From Actinomycetota bacterium (GTDB lineage: Bacteria > Actinomycetota > Actinomycetes > Propionibacteriales > Nocardioidaceae), in assembly GCA_009702305.1 (NCBI GenBank), contig WLIH01000203.1, positions 1-5,745 of the forward strand: a stretch of 5,745 nt of DNA, given 5' to 3'. The notes beneath the pieces were generated by a model that made no database searches, was not told the DNA's origin, and saw only the letters and a program-made list of their open reading frames with translations. Shown one piece after another: positions 1-5,258 of the stretch; position 1 is the stretch's first letter; each line of letters opens with the position of its first letter. The translations under genes and the position numbers were made by a program.

Positions 1-424
1 TGACGAGCCGATCTCGGTGACCCCCTCGCGGACCGCCCAGACCTCGCCGTCGGCCTCCGAGACACCCACCGAGTCGACCAGCGCCGAGCCGATCGAGATC
101 GACCCCGACGACTACATCGGTCGCGACTACCGCGACGTCCGCTCCGATCTCGAGGACGACGGTCTGCAGGTCGTCCTCAACGAGCTCGACAACCCCGGCG
201 ACCAGACGCCCGCCGAGGTCCAGGGCGTCAACCCGACCGGCACCCGCCAGAGCGGCGACCTGATCACGGTCTCCTACTGGGGTCCGGCGCCGGAGTCCTC
301 GGCTCCGCCGGAGCCCAGCCCGTCGGAGTCGCCGACCACCCCCAGCGAGTCACCCAGCGCCAGCGTCCCGGAGGTCCCGATGGGCACGACTCCGGCAGCA
401 GCACCGACGGAAGGAAGCAGCTGA
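1..424 (+). CDS. PASTA-domain protein, 3' end; probable PknA-like Ser/Thr kinase (partial)
   Basis: Only the C-terminal 140 residues are in the window; the frame is open to the left edge from base 2, so the true start lies upstream and internal GTG codons such as base 17 are not credible starts. Visible residues: a Ser/Thr/Pro-rich linker (about 7-30), one PASTA domain (about 31-94, nt 92-283; G40 after the first strand, the helix around R44-D53, then the GVNPTGT and ITVSYWGP segments), and a Pro/Ser/Glu-rich tail to the stop at 422-424. PASTA domains are extracytoplasmic sensors of peptidoglycan fragments in kinases and some PBPs. The TGATG overlap with pknB and the known pknA-pknB order make a PknA-like kinase the best guess. 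No kinase domain is visible here, so a PASTA-bearing PBP or a stand-alone PASTA protein remains possible. M. tuberculosis PknA, as I recall it, lacks PASTA domains, so this would be a lineage variant. Confidence 0.7.
   Translation, partial: DEPISVTPSRTAQTSPSASETPTESTSAEPIEIDPDDYIGRDYRDVRSDLEDDGLQVVLNELDNPGDQTPAEVQGVNPTGTRQSGDLITVSYWGPAPESSAPPEPSPSESPTTPSESPSASVPEVPMGTTPAAAPTEGSS
409..417 (+). promoter_or_regulatory. Ribosome binding site of pknB inside the upstream gene
   Basis: A purine-rich GGAAGGAAG lies 6 nt before the ATG at 424 and within the last codons of the upstream gene. It fixes the pknB start. Together with the one-base TGATG stop/start overlap it indicates translational coupling of the two genes. 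Confidence 0.7.
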
Positions 425-2268
425 TGAGCAGCTCGGAGCCGATCATCGTCGGCGGCCGCTACGAGCTCGGGGAGCTGCTCGGGCGCGGCGGCATGGCCGA
501 GGTCCGCAAGGGCACCGACACCCGCCTCGGTCGGGTGGTCGCGGTCAAGCGCCTGCGCACCGACCTGGCCAGCGACTCGACCTTCCAGGCCCGCTTCCGC
601 CGCGAGGCGCAGTCGTCGGCCTCGCTCAACCACCCGGCGATCGTCGCCGTCTACGACACCGGCGAGGAGCCGGCCACCGACGGCACCGGCGTCATGCAGC
701 CCTACATCGTGATGGAGTACGTCGCCGGCCGCACGCTGCGCGACATCCTGCGCGAGGGCCGCAAGATCCTGCCCGAGCGGGCCCTCGAGATCAGCAGCGG
801 CGTGCTCTCCGCCCTCGACTACAGCCACCGCGCCGGGATCATCCACCGCGACATCAAGCCCGGCAACGTCATGCTCACCCCGAGCGGCGACGTGAAGGTG
901 ATGGATTTCGGCATCGCCCGGGCGATCAGCGACGCGGCATCCGCGATGACCCAGACCGCCGCCGTCGTCGGCACCGCGCAGTACCTCTCCCCCGAGCAGG
1001 CCCGTGGCGAGACGGTCGACTCCCGCTCCGACGTCTACTCCGCCGGATGCCTGCTCTACGAGCTGCTCACCGGACGTCCGCCGTTCGTGGGCGACAGCCC
1101 GGTCGCCGTGGCCTACCAGCACGTGCGCGAGCAGGCCGCTCCGCCCTCCGACCACGACACCGAGCTGCCCGCCGAGGTCGACGCGATCGTGATGAAGTCC
1201 CTGGCCAAGCGCGTCGAGGACCGCTACCAGTCGGCTGCCGCGATGCGCAGCGACATCGAGCGCTACCTCGCGGGTCGGCCGGTCCACGCGGCCGCCGTGC
1301 CGCCGCTGCCGCCCACGCCCGCTCCCGCCCCGCGGCCGCTGCCCGAGCCCCGCTCCCCCCTGCCGTACGCCGAGGAGGAGCAGGTCGGCCCGCGCACCGG
1401 CTGGCTGGTCGCGCTCGGCCTGCTCGTCATCGCGCTGGTCGTCGGCGGCGTGCTGCTGTGGCCCCAGCTCTTCCCGTCGGCGCCCGACCAGGTGCAGGTG
1501 CCCGACGTCTACAAGATGACCGAGGCCCAGGCCAACGCCGCGCTCGGCGATGCCGGGCTGACGGTCGGCACGCCGAGCTTCGCGCCCGACAACAAGGTCC
1601 CTGCCGGCAAGGTGCTCGAGCAGGACCCGACCGCCGACTCCTACGTCGACCCCGGCAGCACCGTCACCCTCACCATCTCCAGCGGCAAGCCGGAGGTGGA
1701 GGTGCCCGACGTCGTCAACCAGCTGCGCCAGCAGGCCACGGCCGCTCTGGAGAGCCGCAACCTCAAGGTCTCGGTCACCGTCCAGGACTCCGACGAGCCC
1801 AAGGGTCAGGTGCTGCGCACCGAGCCGGGCGCCGGGACCCAGGTCGCCGAGGGGTCGTCGGTGGAGCTCTTCGTCTCCGACGGGCCCGAGCAGGTGCCCG
1901 ACGTCGTCGGCATGATGCAGGAGGACGCCGAACAGGCGATCCGCGACGCCGGCTTCAACCCCGTCGTGCGCGGGGTGAGCGACACGACCGAGCCCGCCGG
2001 CACCGTCGTCGACCAGCTGCCGGGGCCCGACGAGACCGCCGACCAGGGCTCGGACGTCAACATCTTCGTGTCGACGTACGTCGAGCCGAGCGACGACCCG
2101 ACGGACCTGCCCACCGACCCGACTGACCCGACCACGTCGCCGAGCCCGTCGACCGGGCTGCCGACCCTGCGCGAGCAGGCGGTCCTGCCGCCGGCCCGCC
2201 CGACCGGTGTCAGCGCAGCGGCTCGGCGTAGCTCAGGTCGAGCAGGCCGTCGTAGGCCGGGGCGTTGA
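424..2268 (+). CDS. pknB: Serine/threonine protein kinase PknB with three PASTA domains
   Basis: Transmembrane Ser/Thr kinase that couples cell-wall precursor sensing to growth and division. It has 614 residues. The cytoplasmic kinase domain (about 13-280) shows the glycine loop GRGG (20-23), ATP-anchoring K42, helix-C E61, the HRD motif with catalytic D143, N148, DFG at 161-163, activation-loop T176 and T178 (matching the autophosphorylated Thr pair of M. tuberculosis PknB) and a GTAQYLSPEQ segment (183-192). A Pro-rich juxtamembrane linker leads to one membrane helix (about 327-346). Three PASTA units follow, each opening with VPDV: about 357-423, 424-488 and 489-551. M. tuberculosis PknB has four. 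A D/P/T/S-rich spacer (556-576) then gives way to a basic tail read from bases that also encode the end of the convergent DUF881 gene; that tail is probably not a selected sequence. The start overlaps the upstream stop by one base and has a good ribosome binding site. Kinase identity is secure. Confidence 0.97.
   Translation: MSSSEPIIVGGRYELGELLGRGGMAEVRKGTDTRLGRVVAVKRLRTDLASDSTFQARFRREAQSSASLNHPAIVAVYDTGEEPATDGTGVMQPYIVMEYVAGRTLRDILREGRKILPERALEISSGVLSALDYSHRAGIIHRDIKPGNVMLTPSGDVKVMDFGIARAISDAASAMTQTAAVVGTAQYLSPEQARGETVDSRSDVYSAGCLLYELLTGRPPFVGDSPVAVAYQHVREQAAPPSDHDTELPAEVDAIVMKSLAKRVEDRYQSAAAMRSDIERYLAGRPVHAAAVPPLPPTPAPAPRPLPEPRSPLPYAEEEQVGPRTGWLVALGLLVIALVVGGVLLWPQLFPSAPDQVQVPDVYKMTEAQANAALGDAGLTVGTPSFAPDNKVPAGKVLEQDPTADSYVDPGSTVTLTISSGKPEVEVPDVVNQLRQQATAALESRNLKVSVTVQDSDEPKGQVLRTEPGAGTQVAEGSSVELFVSDGPEQVPDVVGMMQEDAEQAIRDAGFNPVVRGVSDTTEPAGTVVDQLPGPDETADQGSDVNIFVSTYVEPSDDPTDLPTDPTDPTTSPSPSTGLPTLREQAVLPPARPTGVSAAARRSSGRAGRRRPGR
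2166..2188. other. Two mutually exclusive short hairpins near the convergent 3' ends
   Basis: CCTGC-GCGA-GCAGG (2166-2179) and GCAGG-CGGT-CCTGC (2175-2188) share the central GCAGG arm, so only one can form at a time. The first has a GNRA-type loop. They lie inside the pknB reading frame, just beyond the DUF881 stop codon. There is no T-run on either strand. They may help end transcription from either side or may be chance in GC-rich DNA; no other terminator is seen between these two genes. Confidence 0.3.
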
Positions 2269-2995
2269 TCTCGGACTCCTGCTCCATGCCCCATCCGATC
2301 TGCACGTCGGGCCGCTCGGACTGGGCGACGTAGTCCTGCAGGTAGCCGTCGTCCTGGATGGCCGCCTCGATCGCGTCGGGGTCGCCGACACCGGAGATGA
2401 CGTAGGGCTGGGCGTAGGGCACGCCCTGCAGGGTCACGGAGTTGCCCTCGCACTTGATGCCGGTGGTGGAGATGATCCGCTGGCCCTGGATCGTCACGGC
2501 CGTCGCGCCGCCGCGCCACATCGCGTTGACCACCGACTGGATGTCCTGCTGGTGCACGAGCAGCCAGTTGCGCGGCACGTCGCTGGTCAGGGCCACGTCC
2601 TGGGGCGAGTCGGAGAGCGTCACGGTCACCCCGGCGCCCGTGCGCGGCACCAGGCCGGCCGGATCCTTGAGCTCCTCGATCTGCGCCTGGAAGCCCGCGG
2701 CCGCCGGGTTGTCGACCTCGGCGGTCAGGTCGGCGACCTCGCCGGTGAGGTCCTGCACCCGCTGACGCAGCTCCTCGTACTGGTCGGACTCGGCCCGCAC
2801 CAGCGAGGCCAGGTCCGTGTAGCGACCCGGCCGGAGGTCGGTGCCGTCGCTGTTGACCGCGCTCACCGCGAAGAGCGACCCGCTGAGCAGCACCACCGCC
2901 GGGGTGGCCACCCGCCACGGAGTGAGCCCCCCGCGGGCCCGGCGCAGCAGCGCGCGGGCGCGAGCCGACGGCCTCGCGTGGGAAGTGGGAGCCAT
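2210..2995 (-). CDS. DUF881 family membrane protein
   Basis: Predicted 261-residue protein of the DUF881 family (the Rv0012 neighbourhood protein of mycobacteria); its biochemical role is unknown. A basic cytoplasmic N-terminus (about 1-28, rich in R and A) is followed by one membrane helix (about 29-47, signal-anchor like), the family-typical stretch with TDLRPGRYTDLASLV (52-66), a heptad-like coiled coil (about 62-96) and an extracytoplasmic alpha/beta domain ending in DLSYAEPLR. The ATG at 2995 is preferred over the one at 3037: the 14 extra residues are not membrane- or signal-like, the longer form would leave only 23 bp to crgA, and a TANNNT motif sits just upstream of 2995. There is no Shine-Dalgarno at 2995, which fits a leaderless message. 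The gene is divergent from crgA and convergent with pknB, whose frame it overlaps by 59 bp. A role in cell envelope or division is inferred from position only. Confidence 0.88.
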   Translation of the reverse strand: MAPTSHARPSARARALLRRARGGLTPWRVATPAVVLLSGSLFAVSAVNSDGTDLRPGRYTDLASLVRAESDQYEELRQRVQDLTGEVADLTAEVDNPAAAGFQAQIEELKDPAGLVPRTGAGVTVTLSDSPQDVALTSDVPRNWLLVHQQDIQSVVNAMWRGGATAVTIQGQRIISTTGIKCEGNSVTLQGVPYAQPYVISGVGDPDAIEAAIQDDGYLQDYVAQSERPDVQIGWGMEQESEINAPAYDGLLDLSYAEPLR

Positions 2996-3060
2996 GGCGA
3001 CTAGGGTATGTCCCCGACCGGCGGCACCCGACCGCACGGACGCATGACGAGGAGCACCAC
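2996..3060. promoter_or_regulatory. Divergent promoter region between the DUF881 gene and crgA
   Basis: The 65-bp gap must drive both genes. The 7-bp TAGGGTA at 3002-3008 reads as TAGGGT on + (3002-3007) and as TACCCT on - (3003-3008); both fit the actinobacterial -10 pattern TANNNT. The minus-strand copy ends 7 nt before the ATG at 2995, the spacing typical of leaderless transcripts. The plus-strand copy would give crgA a leader of about 45 nt. No convincing -35 hexamer was found on either strand. Confidence 0.45.
3049..3054 (+). promoter_or_regulatory. Ribosome binding site of crgA
   Basis: GAGGAG lies 6 nt before the GTG at 3061 and supports that non-ATG codon as the translation start. 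Confidence 0.7.
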
Positions 3061-3528
3061 GTGTCGAAGCAGCAGACCCACGACAGCTTCACCGACCCCA
3101 TCCGGGGCCCGCTGCTGACCGTGCGGTTCGTCCTCGCCCTGCTCCTCGTGGTGGTCGGGATCGCGTGGATCGCCTACTACTACGTCGGCGTGCGCGCCGA
3201 CCCGGCCGTCTTCGACTCGAAGGCGACCGGCCCAGGCTTCCTCGGCGACCTCAAGGACTGGAACTACCTGATCGGGTTCGGCGCGGTCATGCTGGGCCTG
3301 GTCGTGGCCGCCCACCCCTCGACCCCGCTCGGGCGCGGACGCGGTGTCGTCGTCGGCATGCTCGGCTGCTTCCTCATCGGCCTGCTGTGGATCTGCACCT
3401 TCTACGTGCTCAGCGGCAAGCCCGACCTCGGCGGCGTCCCGGTCTTCAACGACCTCGGCCAGAAGAACCTGATGGTCGGCATCGCCCTGATGGGCGTCGG
3501 CTTCACCTACGCCACGCGCTGGGAGTGA
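3061..3528 (+). CDS. crgA: CrgA-family cell division protein with two tandem CrgA-like units
   Basis: CrgA is a small two-helix membrane protein of the actinobacterial divisome that contacts FtsZ, FtsQ, FtsI and related proteins. This one is 155 residues instead of the usual 84-93 and has four predicted membrane segments (about 23-42, 68-84, 96-117, 136-152). The second half matches classical CrgA: FLIGLLWICTFYV (104-116), then N136, G140, GVGF (145-148) and a terminal TRWE, like the T-x-W end of Streptomyces and Mycobacterium CrgA. The first half repeats the pattern: VVVGIAWIAYYYV (30-42), DWNYLIGFG (66-74), LGLVVAAH (78-85). Aligned pairs include G33/G107, W36/W110, Y41/Y115, V42/V116, D63/D131, N68/N136, G72/G140 and G79/G147. 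The usual basic N-terminal PKSRxRKK is absent. The GTG start is backed by a good ribosome binding site. The gene sits beside DUF881 as in other actinobacteria and is followed by a strong terminator. Family membership is fairly sure; the duplication reading is mine. Confidence 0.85.
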   Translation: MSKQQTHDSFTDPIRGPLLTVRFVLALLLVVVGIAWIAYYYVGVRADPAVFDSKATGPGFLGDLKDWNYLIGFGAVMLGLVVAAHPSTPLGRGRGVVVGMLGCFLIGLLWICTFYVLSGKPDLGGVPVFNDLGQKNLMVGIALMGVGFTYATRWE

Positions 3529-3551
3529 GCCGCTCCCCCGCGCGCTGCTGA

Positions 3552-3596
3552 GCAGACCGCCCGTCGCCCCGTCGGGGTGACGGGCGGTCTGCCTTT
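3552..3596 (+). terminator. Strong hairpin terminator after crgA
   Basis: A perfect 14-bp stem pairs GCAGACCGCCCGTC (3552-3565) with GACGGGCGGTCTGC (3579-3592). The apex holds a second CCCC-GTC-GGGG hairpin (3567-3577). A short CTTT follows on the plus strand, 24 nt after the crgA stop. The stem is very stable but the T-tract is weak, as is common in actinobacteria. It faces the convergent rhomboid gene and may also stop that transcript. Confidence 0.85.
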
Positions 3597-3601
3597 CCAC
3601 A
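3593..3601 (+). promoter_or_regulatory. DnaA-box-like 9-mer (left site)
   Basis: CTTTCCACA matches the TTWTNCACA DnaA-box pattern at 8 of 9 positions. It overlaps the T-tract of the crgA terminator and is inverted relative to a second site at 3616-3624. Function is inferred from sequence and the likely oriC-proximal position. Confidence 0.35.
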
Positions 3602-3621
3602 GCTGTGCACGAACCTGTGGA
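3596..3621. repeat. Inverted repeat TCCACAG...CTGTGGA
   Basis: Arms TCCACAG (3596-3602) and CTGTGGA (3615-3621) are perfect, with a 12-nt spacer. The left arm is also part of a 10-bp palindrome CACAGCTGTG (3598-3607). The arms coincide with the two DnaA-box-like sites, so the symmetry may reflect paired protein binding rather than RNA structure. Confidence 0.5.
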
Positions 3622-3624
3622 GAA
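3616..3624 (-). promoter_or_regulatory. DnaA-box-like 9-mer (right site)
   Basis: On the minus strand this reads TTCTCCACA, which agrees with the mycobacterial DnaA-box form TT(G/C)TCCACA as I recall it. It overlaps the first two bases of the 18-bp palindrome at 3623-3640. With the left site it forms an inverted pair with centres 23 bp apart. Confidence 0.4.
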
Positions 3625-3640
3625 CTACACCGGTGTAGTT
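3623..3640. promoter_or_regulatory. Perfect 18-bp palindrome, possible operator or rhomboid 3' hairpin
   Basis: AACTACACCGGTGTAGTT is perfectly self-complementary and less GC-rich than its surroundings. It ends 6 bp beyond the rhomboid stop codon (3647). As RNA it can form a 7-bp stem with a CCGG loop, so it may mark the 3' end of the rhomboid message, though no T-run follows. As DNA it looks like a dimeric regulator operator. It is not a parS, CIRCE, LexA or IdeR site by pattern; the binding partner is unknown. Confidence 0.55.
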
Positions 3641-3646
3641 AGGTCC

Positions 3647-4579
3647 TCAGAGGGTGGCGGTGCGAGCGACGACGGCGAGCACGATCAGCGCTGCCACGCC
3701 GACGAGACCGGCCACCTGGACCGCCGTGCGCTTCGGCCCGCGCGGTGCGTAGGCCAGGATCGCGGCGATCACGACGCCGCCGACGAAACCGCCGAGGTGG
3801 CCCTGCCAGGAGATGAAGCTGCTCCCGATGACGGTGAACAGCGCGTTGAGGCCGATCCACATCAGGATCTGCTGATAGTTGCCGCCGACTTTGTGGGCGA
3901 TGACGAGCAGGGCACCCATCAGCCCGAAGACCGCGCCGGACGCGCCGAGGGTGGTCGTGGTCTCGCCGGCGGCCCAGTAGACCAGCGCGGAGCCGGCCAG
4001 CGCCGAGAGCAGGTAGAGCGCCAGGAAGCGCACCCGACCCAGCGCCAGCTCGAGCTGGGGACCGAGCACGTAGAGCGCGAACATGTTGAACCCGATGTGC
4101 AGGACCTGCGTGTGCAGGAAGGCGCTGGTCACCAGCTGCCACACGGCGCCGTCGGAGACCCCCGGCACCCAGGTGGTGTTGCCCACCGTGGGACAGGCCG
4201 CCTCGCTCAGCTGCGGGTAGAAGCCGCCGCCATCGGCGACGCACAGGCCACGGGCGTGCAGCGCGAGCCAGTCGACCAGGGTGCCCGACGCGCCACCGGC
4301 CGCCGCGACCACGAGGAAGACCGCGACGTTGATCGCGATCAGCACCATCGAGGTCAGGCCGGCGTTCGACGGACGCAGGCCGCCGTACGCCGTGCGACCG
4401 GCTCGGGTCGTCTTCGCACCCTCGGCCACGCAGTCGGGGCACTGGAAGCCGACCGCCGCGTCGCGCATGCAGTCGGGGCAGATCGGCTTGTTGCAGCGCT
4501 GACAGTGGATGTACGTCTCCCGGCCGGAGTGCCGGTAGCAGGTCGGCACTCCGGTCTCGGGAGGCGGTGAGGAGGTCAT
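3647..4579 (-). CDS. Rhomboid family intramembrane serine protease with N-terminal zinc-binding module
   Basis: Polytopic protease that cleaves transmembrane substrates within the membrane; the substrate is unknown. It has 310 residues. The N-terminal cytoplasmic module (about 14-50) carries C14, H17, C26, C29, C34, C37, C47 and C50, a B-box-like arrangement expected to bind zinc. The rhomboid domain runs from about 76 to 290: TM1 near 77-94, a long first loop (97-145) with C113 and C129 that could form a disulfide, the H161-x3-N165 motif of the second helix, GASGAVFG (212-219) with nucleophile S214, and GHLGGFVGG (260-268) with catalytic H261. One further helix (about 284-306) closes the chain, so the protease appears active and intact. 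The ATG at 4579 lies 12 bp after the ppiA stop and has no clear Shine-Dalgarno, suggesting co-transcription and translation by reinitiation. GTG at codon 11 is an alternative start that keeps the zinc module. Confidence 0.93.
   Translation of the reverse strand: MTSSPPPETGVPTCYRHSGRETYIHCQRCNKPICPDCMRDAAVGFQCPDCVAEGAKTTRAGRTAYGGLRPSNAGLTSMVLIAINVAVFLVVAAAGGASGTLVDWLALHARGLCVADGGGFYPQLSEAACPTVGNTTWVPGVSDGAVWQLVTSAFLHTQVLHIGFNMFALYVLGPQLELALGRVRFLALYLLSALAGSALVYWAAGETTTTLGASGAVFGLMGALLVIAHKVGGNYQQILMWIGLNALFTVIGSSFISWQGHLGGFVGGVVIAAILAYAPRGPKRTAVQVAGLVGVAALIVLAVVARTATL
4524..4554 (-). other. 11-bp perfect hairpin inside the 5' coding end of the rhomboid gene
   Basis: Arms CCGGAGTGCCG (4524-4534) and CGGCACTCCGG (4544-4554) are perfectly complementary, with a 9-nt loop. 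In the rhomboid message it begins 26 nt into the gene and covers about codons 9-19, just before the zinc-binding cysteines and over the alternative GTG start. It could slow translation or transcription between ppiA and the rhomboid gene. No T-run follows on the minus strand, so it is not a classical terminator. Confidence 0.5.
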
Positions 4580-4591
4580 GGGGACGCGGCG

Positions 4592-5104
4592 TCAGGCGCC
4601 GACGATCTCCACGGACTCGATGACGACCGGCGTCACCGGGCGGTCGCCGGGGCCGGTCTTGGTGGCACCGATCGCGTCGACGACGTCGCGCGAGGCCTGG
4701 TCGGCGGCCTCGCCGAAGATCGTGTGCTTGAAGTTCAGCCAGGTGGTCGGCGCGACGGTGATGAAGAACTGCGAGCCGTTGGTGCCCGGACCGGCGTTGG
4801 CCATGGCCAGCAGGTACGGCTTGTCGAAGACCAGCTCGGGGTGCGGCTCGTCCTTGAAGGTGTAGCCGGGCCCGCCGGTGCCGGTGCCGAGCGGGCAGCC
4901 ACCCTGCAGCATGAAGCCGGAGATCACGCGGTGGAAGCCGAGGCCGTCGTAGAAGCGGCCGGTCTTGCCGTTGCCCGCGTCGTACGACTTCTCGCCGGTG
5001 GCCAGACCGACGAAGTTCTTGACCGTCTCGGGAGCGTGGTCGGGGAAGAGGTTGAGGGTGATGTCGCCCTGGTTCGTCTTCAAGATGGCCTGCAGGTCAG
5101 CCAT
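4592..5104 (-). CDS. ppiA: Peptidyl-prolyl cis-trans isomerase, cyclophilin type (PpiA)
   Basis: Catalyses cis-trans isomerisation of prolyl peptide bonds and assists protein folding. It has 170 residues, the usual length of a single cyclophilin domain. No signal peptide or lipobox is visible, so it is cytosolic. The active site is complete: FHRVI with R59, GFMLQGG with F64, M65 and Q67, the MANAGPGTNGSQFFIT block (101-116) with N103, Q112 and F114, then W122, L123 and H127 of the W-L-x3-H-T-x-F-G stretch. W122 is at the position that gives cyclosporin sensitivity in human cyclophilin A. The ATG at 5104 has an AAAGG ribosome binding site 5 nt upstream (5110-5114). The rhomboid gene follows after 12 bp on the same strand, so the two probably form an operon. 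It is the counterpart of Rv0009 in the M. tuberculosis block. Confidence 0.96.
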   Translation of the reverse strand: MADLQAILKTNQGDITLNLFPDHAPETVKNFVGLATGEKSYDAGNGKTGRFYDGLGFHRVISGFMLQGGCPLGTGTGGPGYTFKDEPHPELVFDKPYLLAMANAGPGTNGSQFFITVAPTTWLNFKHTIFGEAADQASRDVVDAIGATKTGPGDRPVTPVVIESVEIVGA

Positions 5105-5258
5105 GACTGCCTTTCGCGTGTGTGGGTACGTCTAGGGGTACGACGTCGTGACAATGTGCGCGACGATCCTCGCACGAGCCGCAAGACAGGGCTGGCGGGG
5201 CTCGTCACCGCCCGCGTGGTCGAATGGACGAGGAACCGACGAGAGGAAGTGACGCACC
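5105..5258. promoter_or_regulatory. Divergent intergenic region between ppiA and the repeat-protein gene
   Basis: This 154-bp gap must hold promoters in both directions. On the minus strand TTGTCA (5149-5154) resembles a -35 hexamer for ppiA, but no well-spaced TANNNT follows. CGTACCC occurs twice on that strand, 12 bp apart (5124-5130 and 5136-5142), next to a 10-bp palindrome ACGACGTCGT (5140-5149). A looser inverted repeat ACGAGCC/GGCTCGT spans 5174-5205. On the plus strand GAGGAAG (5243-5249) is the likely ribosome binding site for the gene at 5259. No plus-strand promoter could be assigned. Confidence 0.35.

Noticed and set aside
274..1287. Long antisense open frame opposite the upstream gene and pknB
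   Set aside because: It mirrors the strongly biased codons of pknB, has a low-complexity G/A/V/D/H composition, no recognisable domain and no ribosome binding site; typical of high-GC DNA.
1047..2126. Frame-shifted open frame within pknB rich in Arg and Ala
   Set aside because: It is the alternate frame of an intact kinase and PASTA gene; its composition is an artefact of GC-rich third positions.
2096..2140. GACCCGAC-type microrepeats near the end of pknB
   Set aside because: They encode a low-complexity D/P/T spacer after the last PASTA domain, common in such proteins, and need no separate explanation.
2996..3037. N-terminal extension of DUF881 to the ATG at 3037
   Set aside because: The 14 added residues have no signal or membrane character, would cover the divergent promoter motif, and have no clear ribosome binding site.
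1806..3101. Minus-strand frame spanning pknB and DUF881
   Set aside because: It crosses two well-supported genes in the wrong frame, and no known domain is visible.
3623..3640. Palindrome as a ParB parS, LexA or CIRCE site
   Set aside because: It does not match GTTTCACGTGAAAC, the GAAC-N4-GTTC core or the TTAGCACTC-N9-GAGTGCTAA pattern.
3605..4570. Plus-strand frame opposite the rhomboid gene
   Set aside because: The rhomboid frame on the other strand has full catalytic and zinc motifs; this frame is compositionally biased and lacks a start signal.
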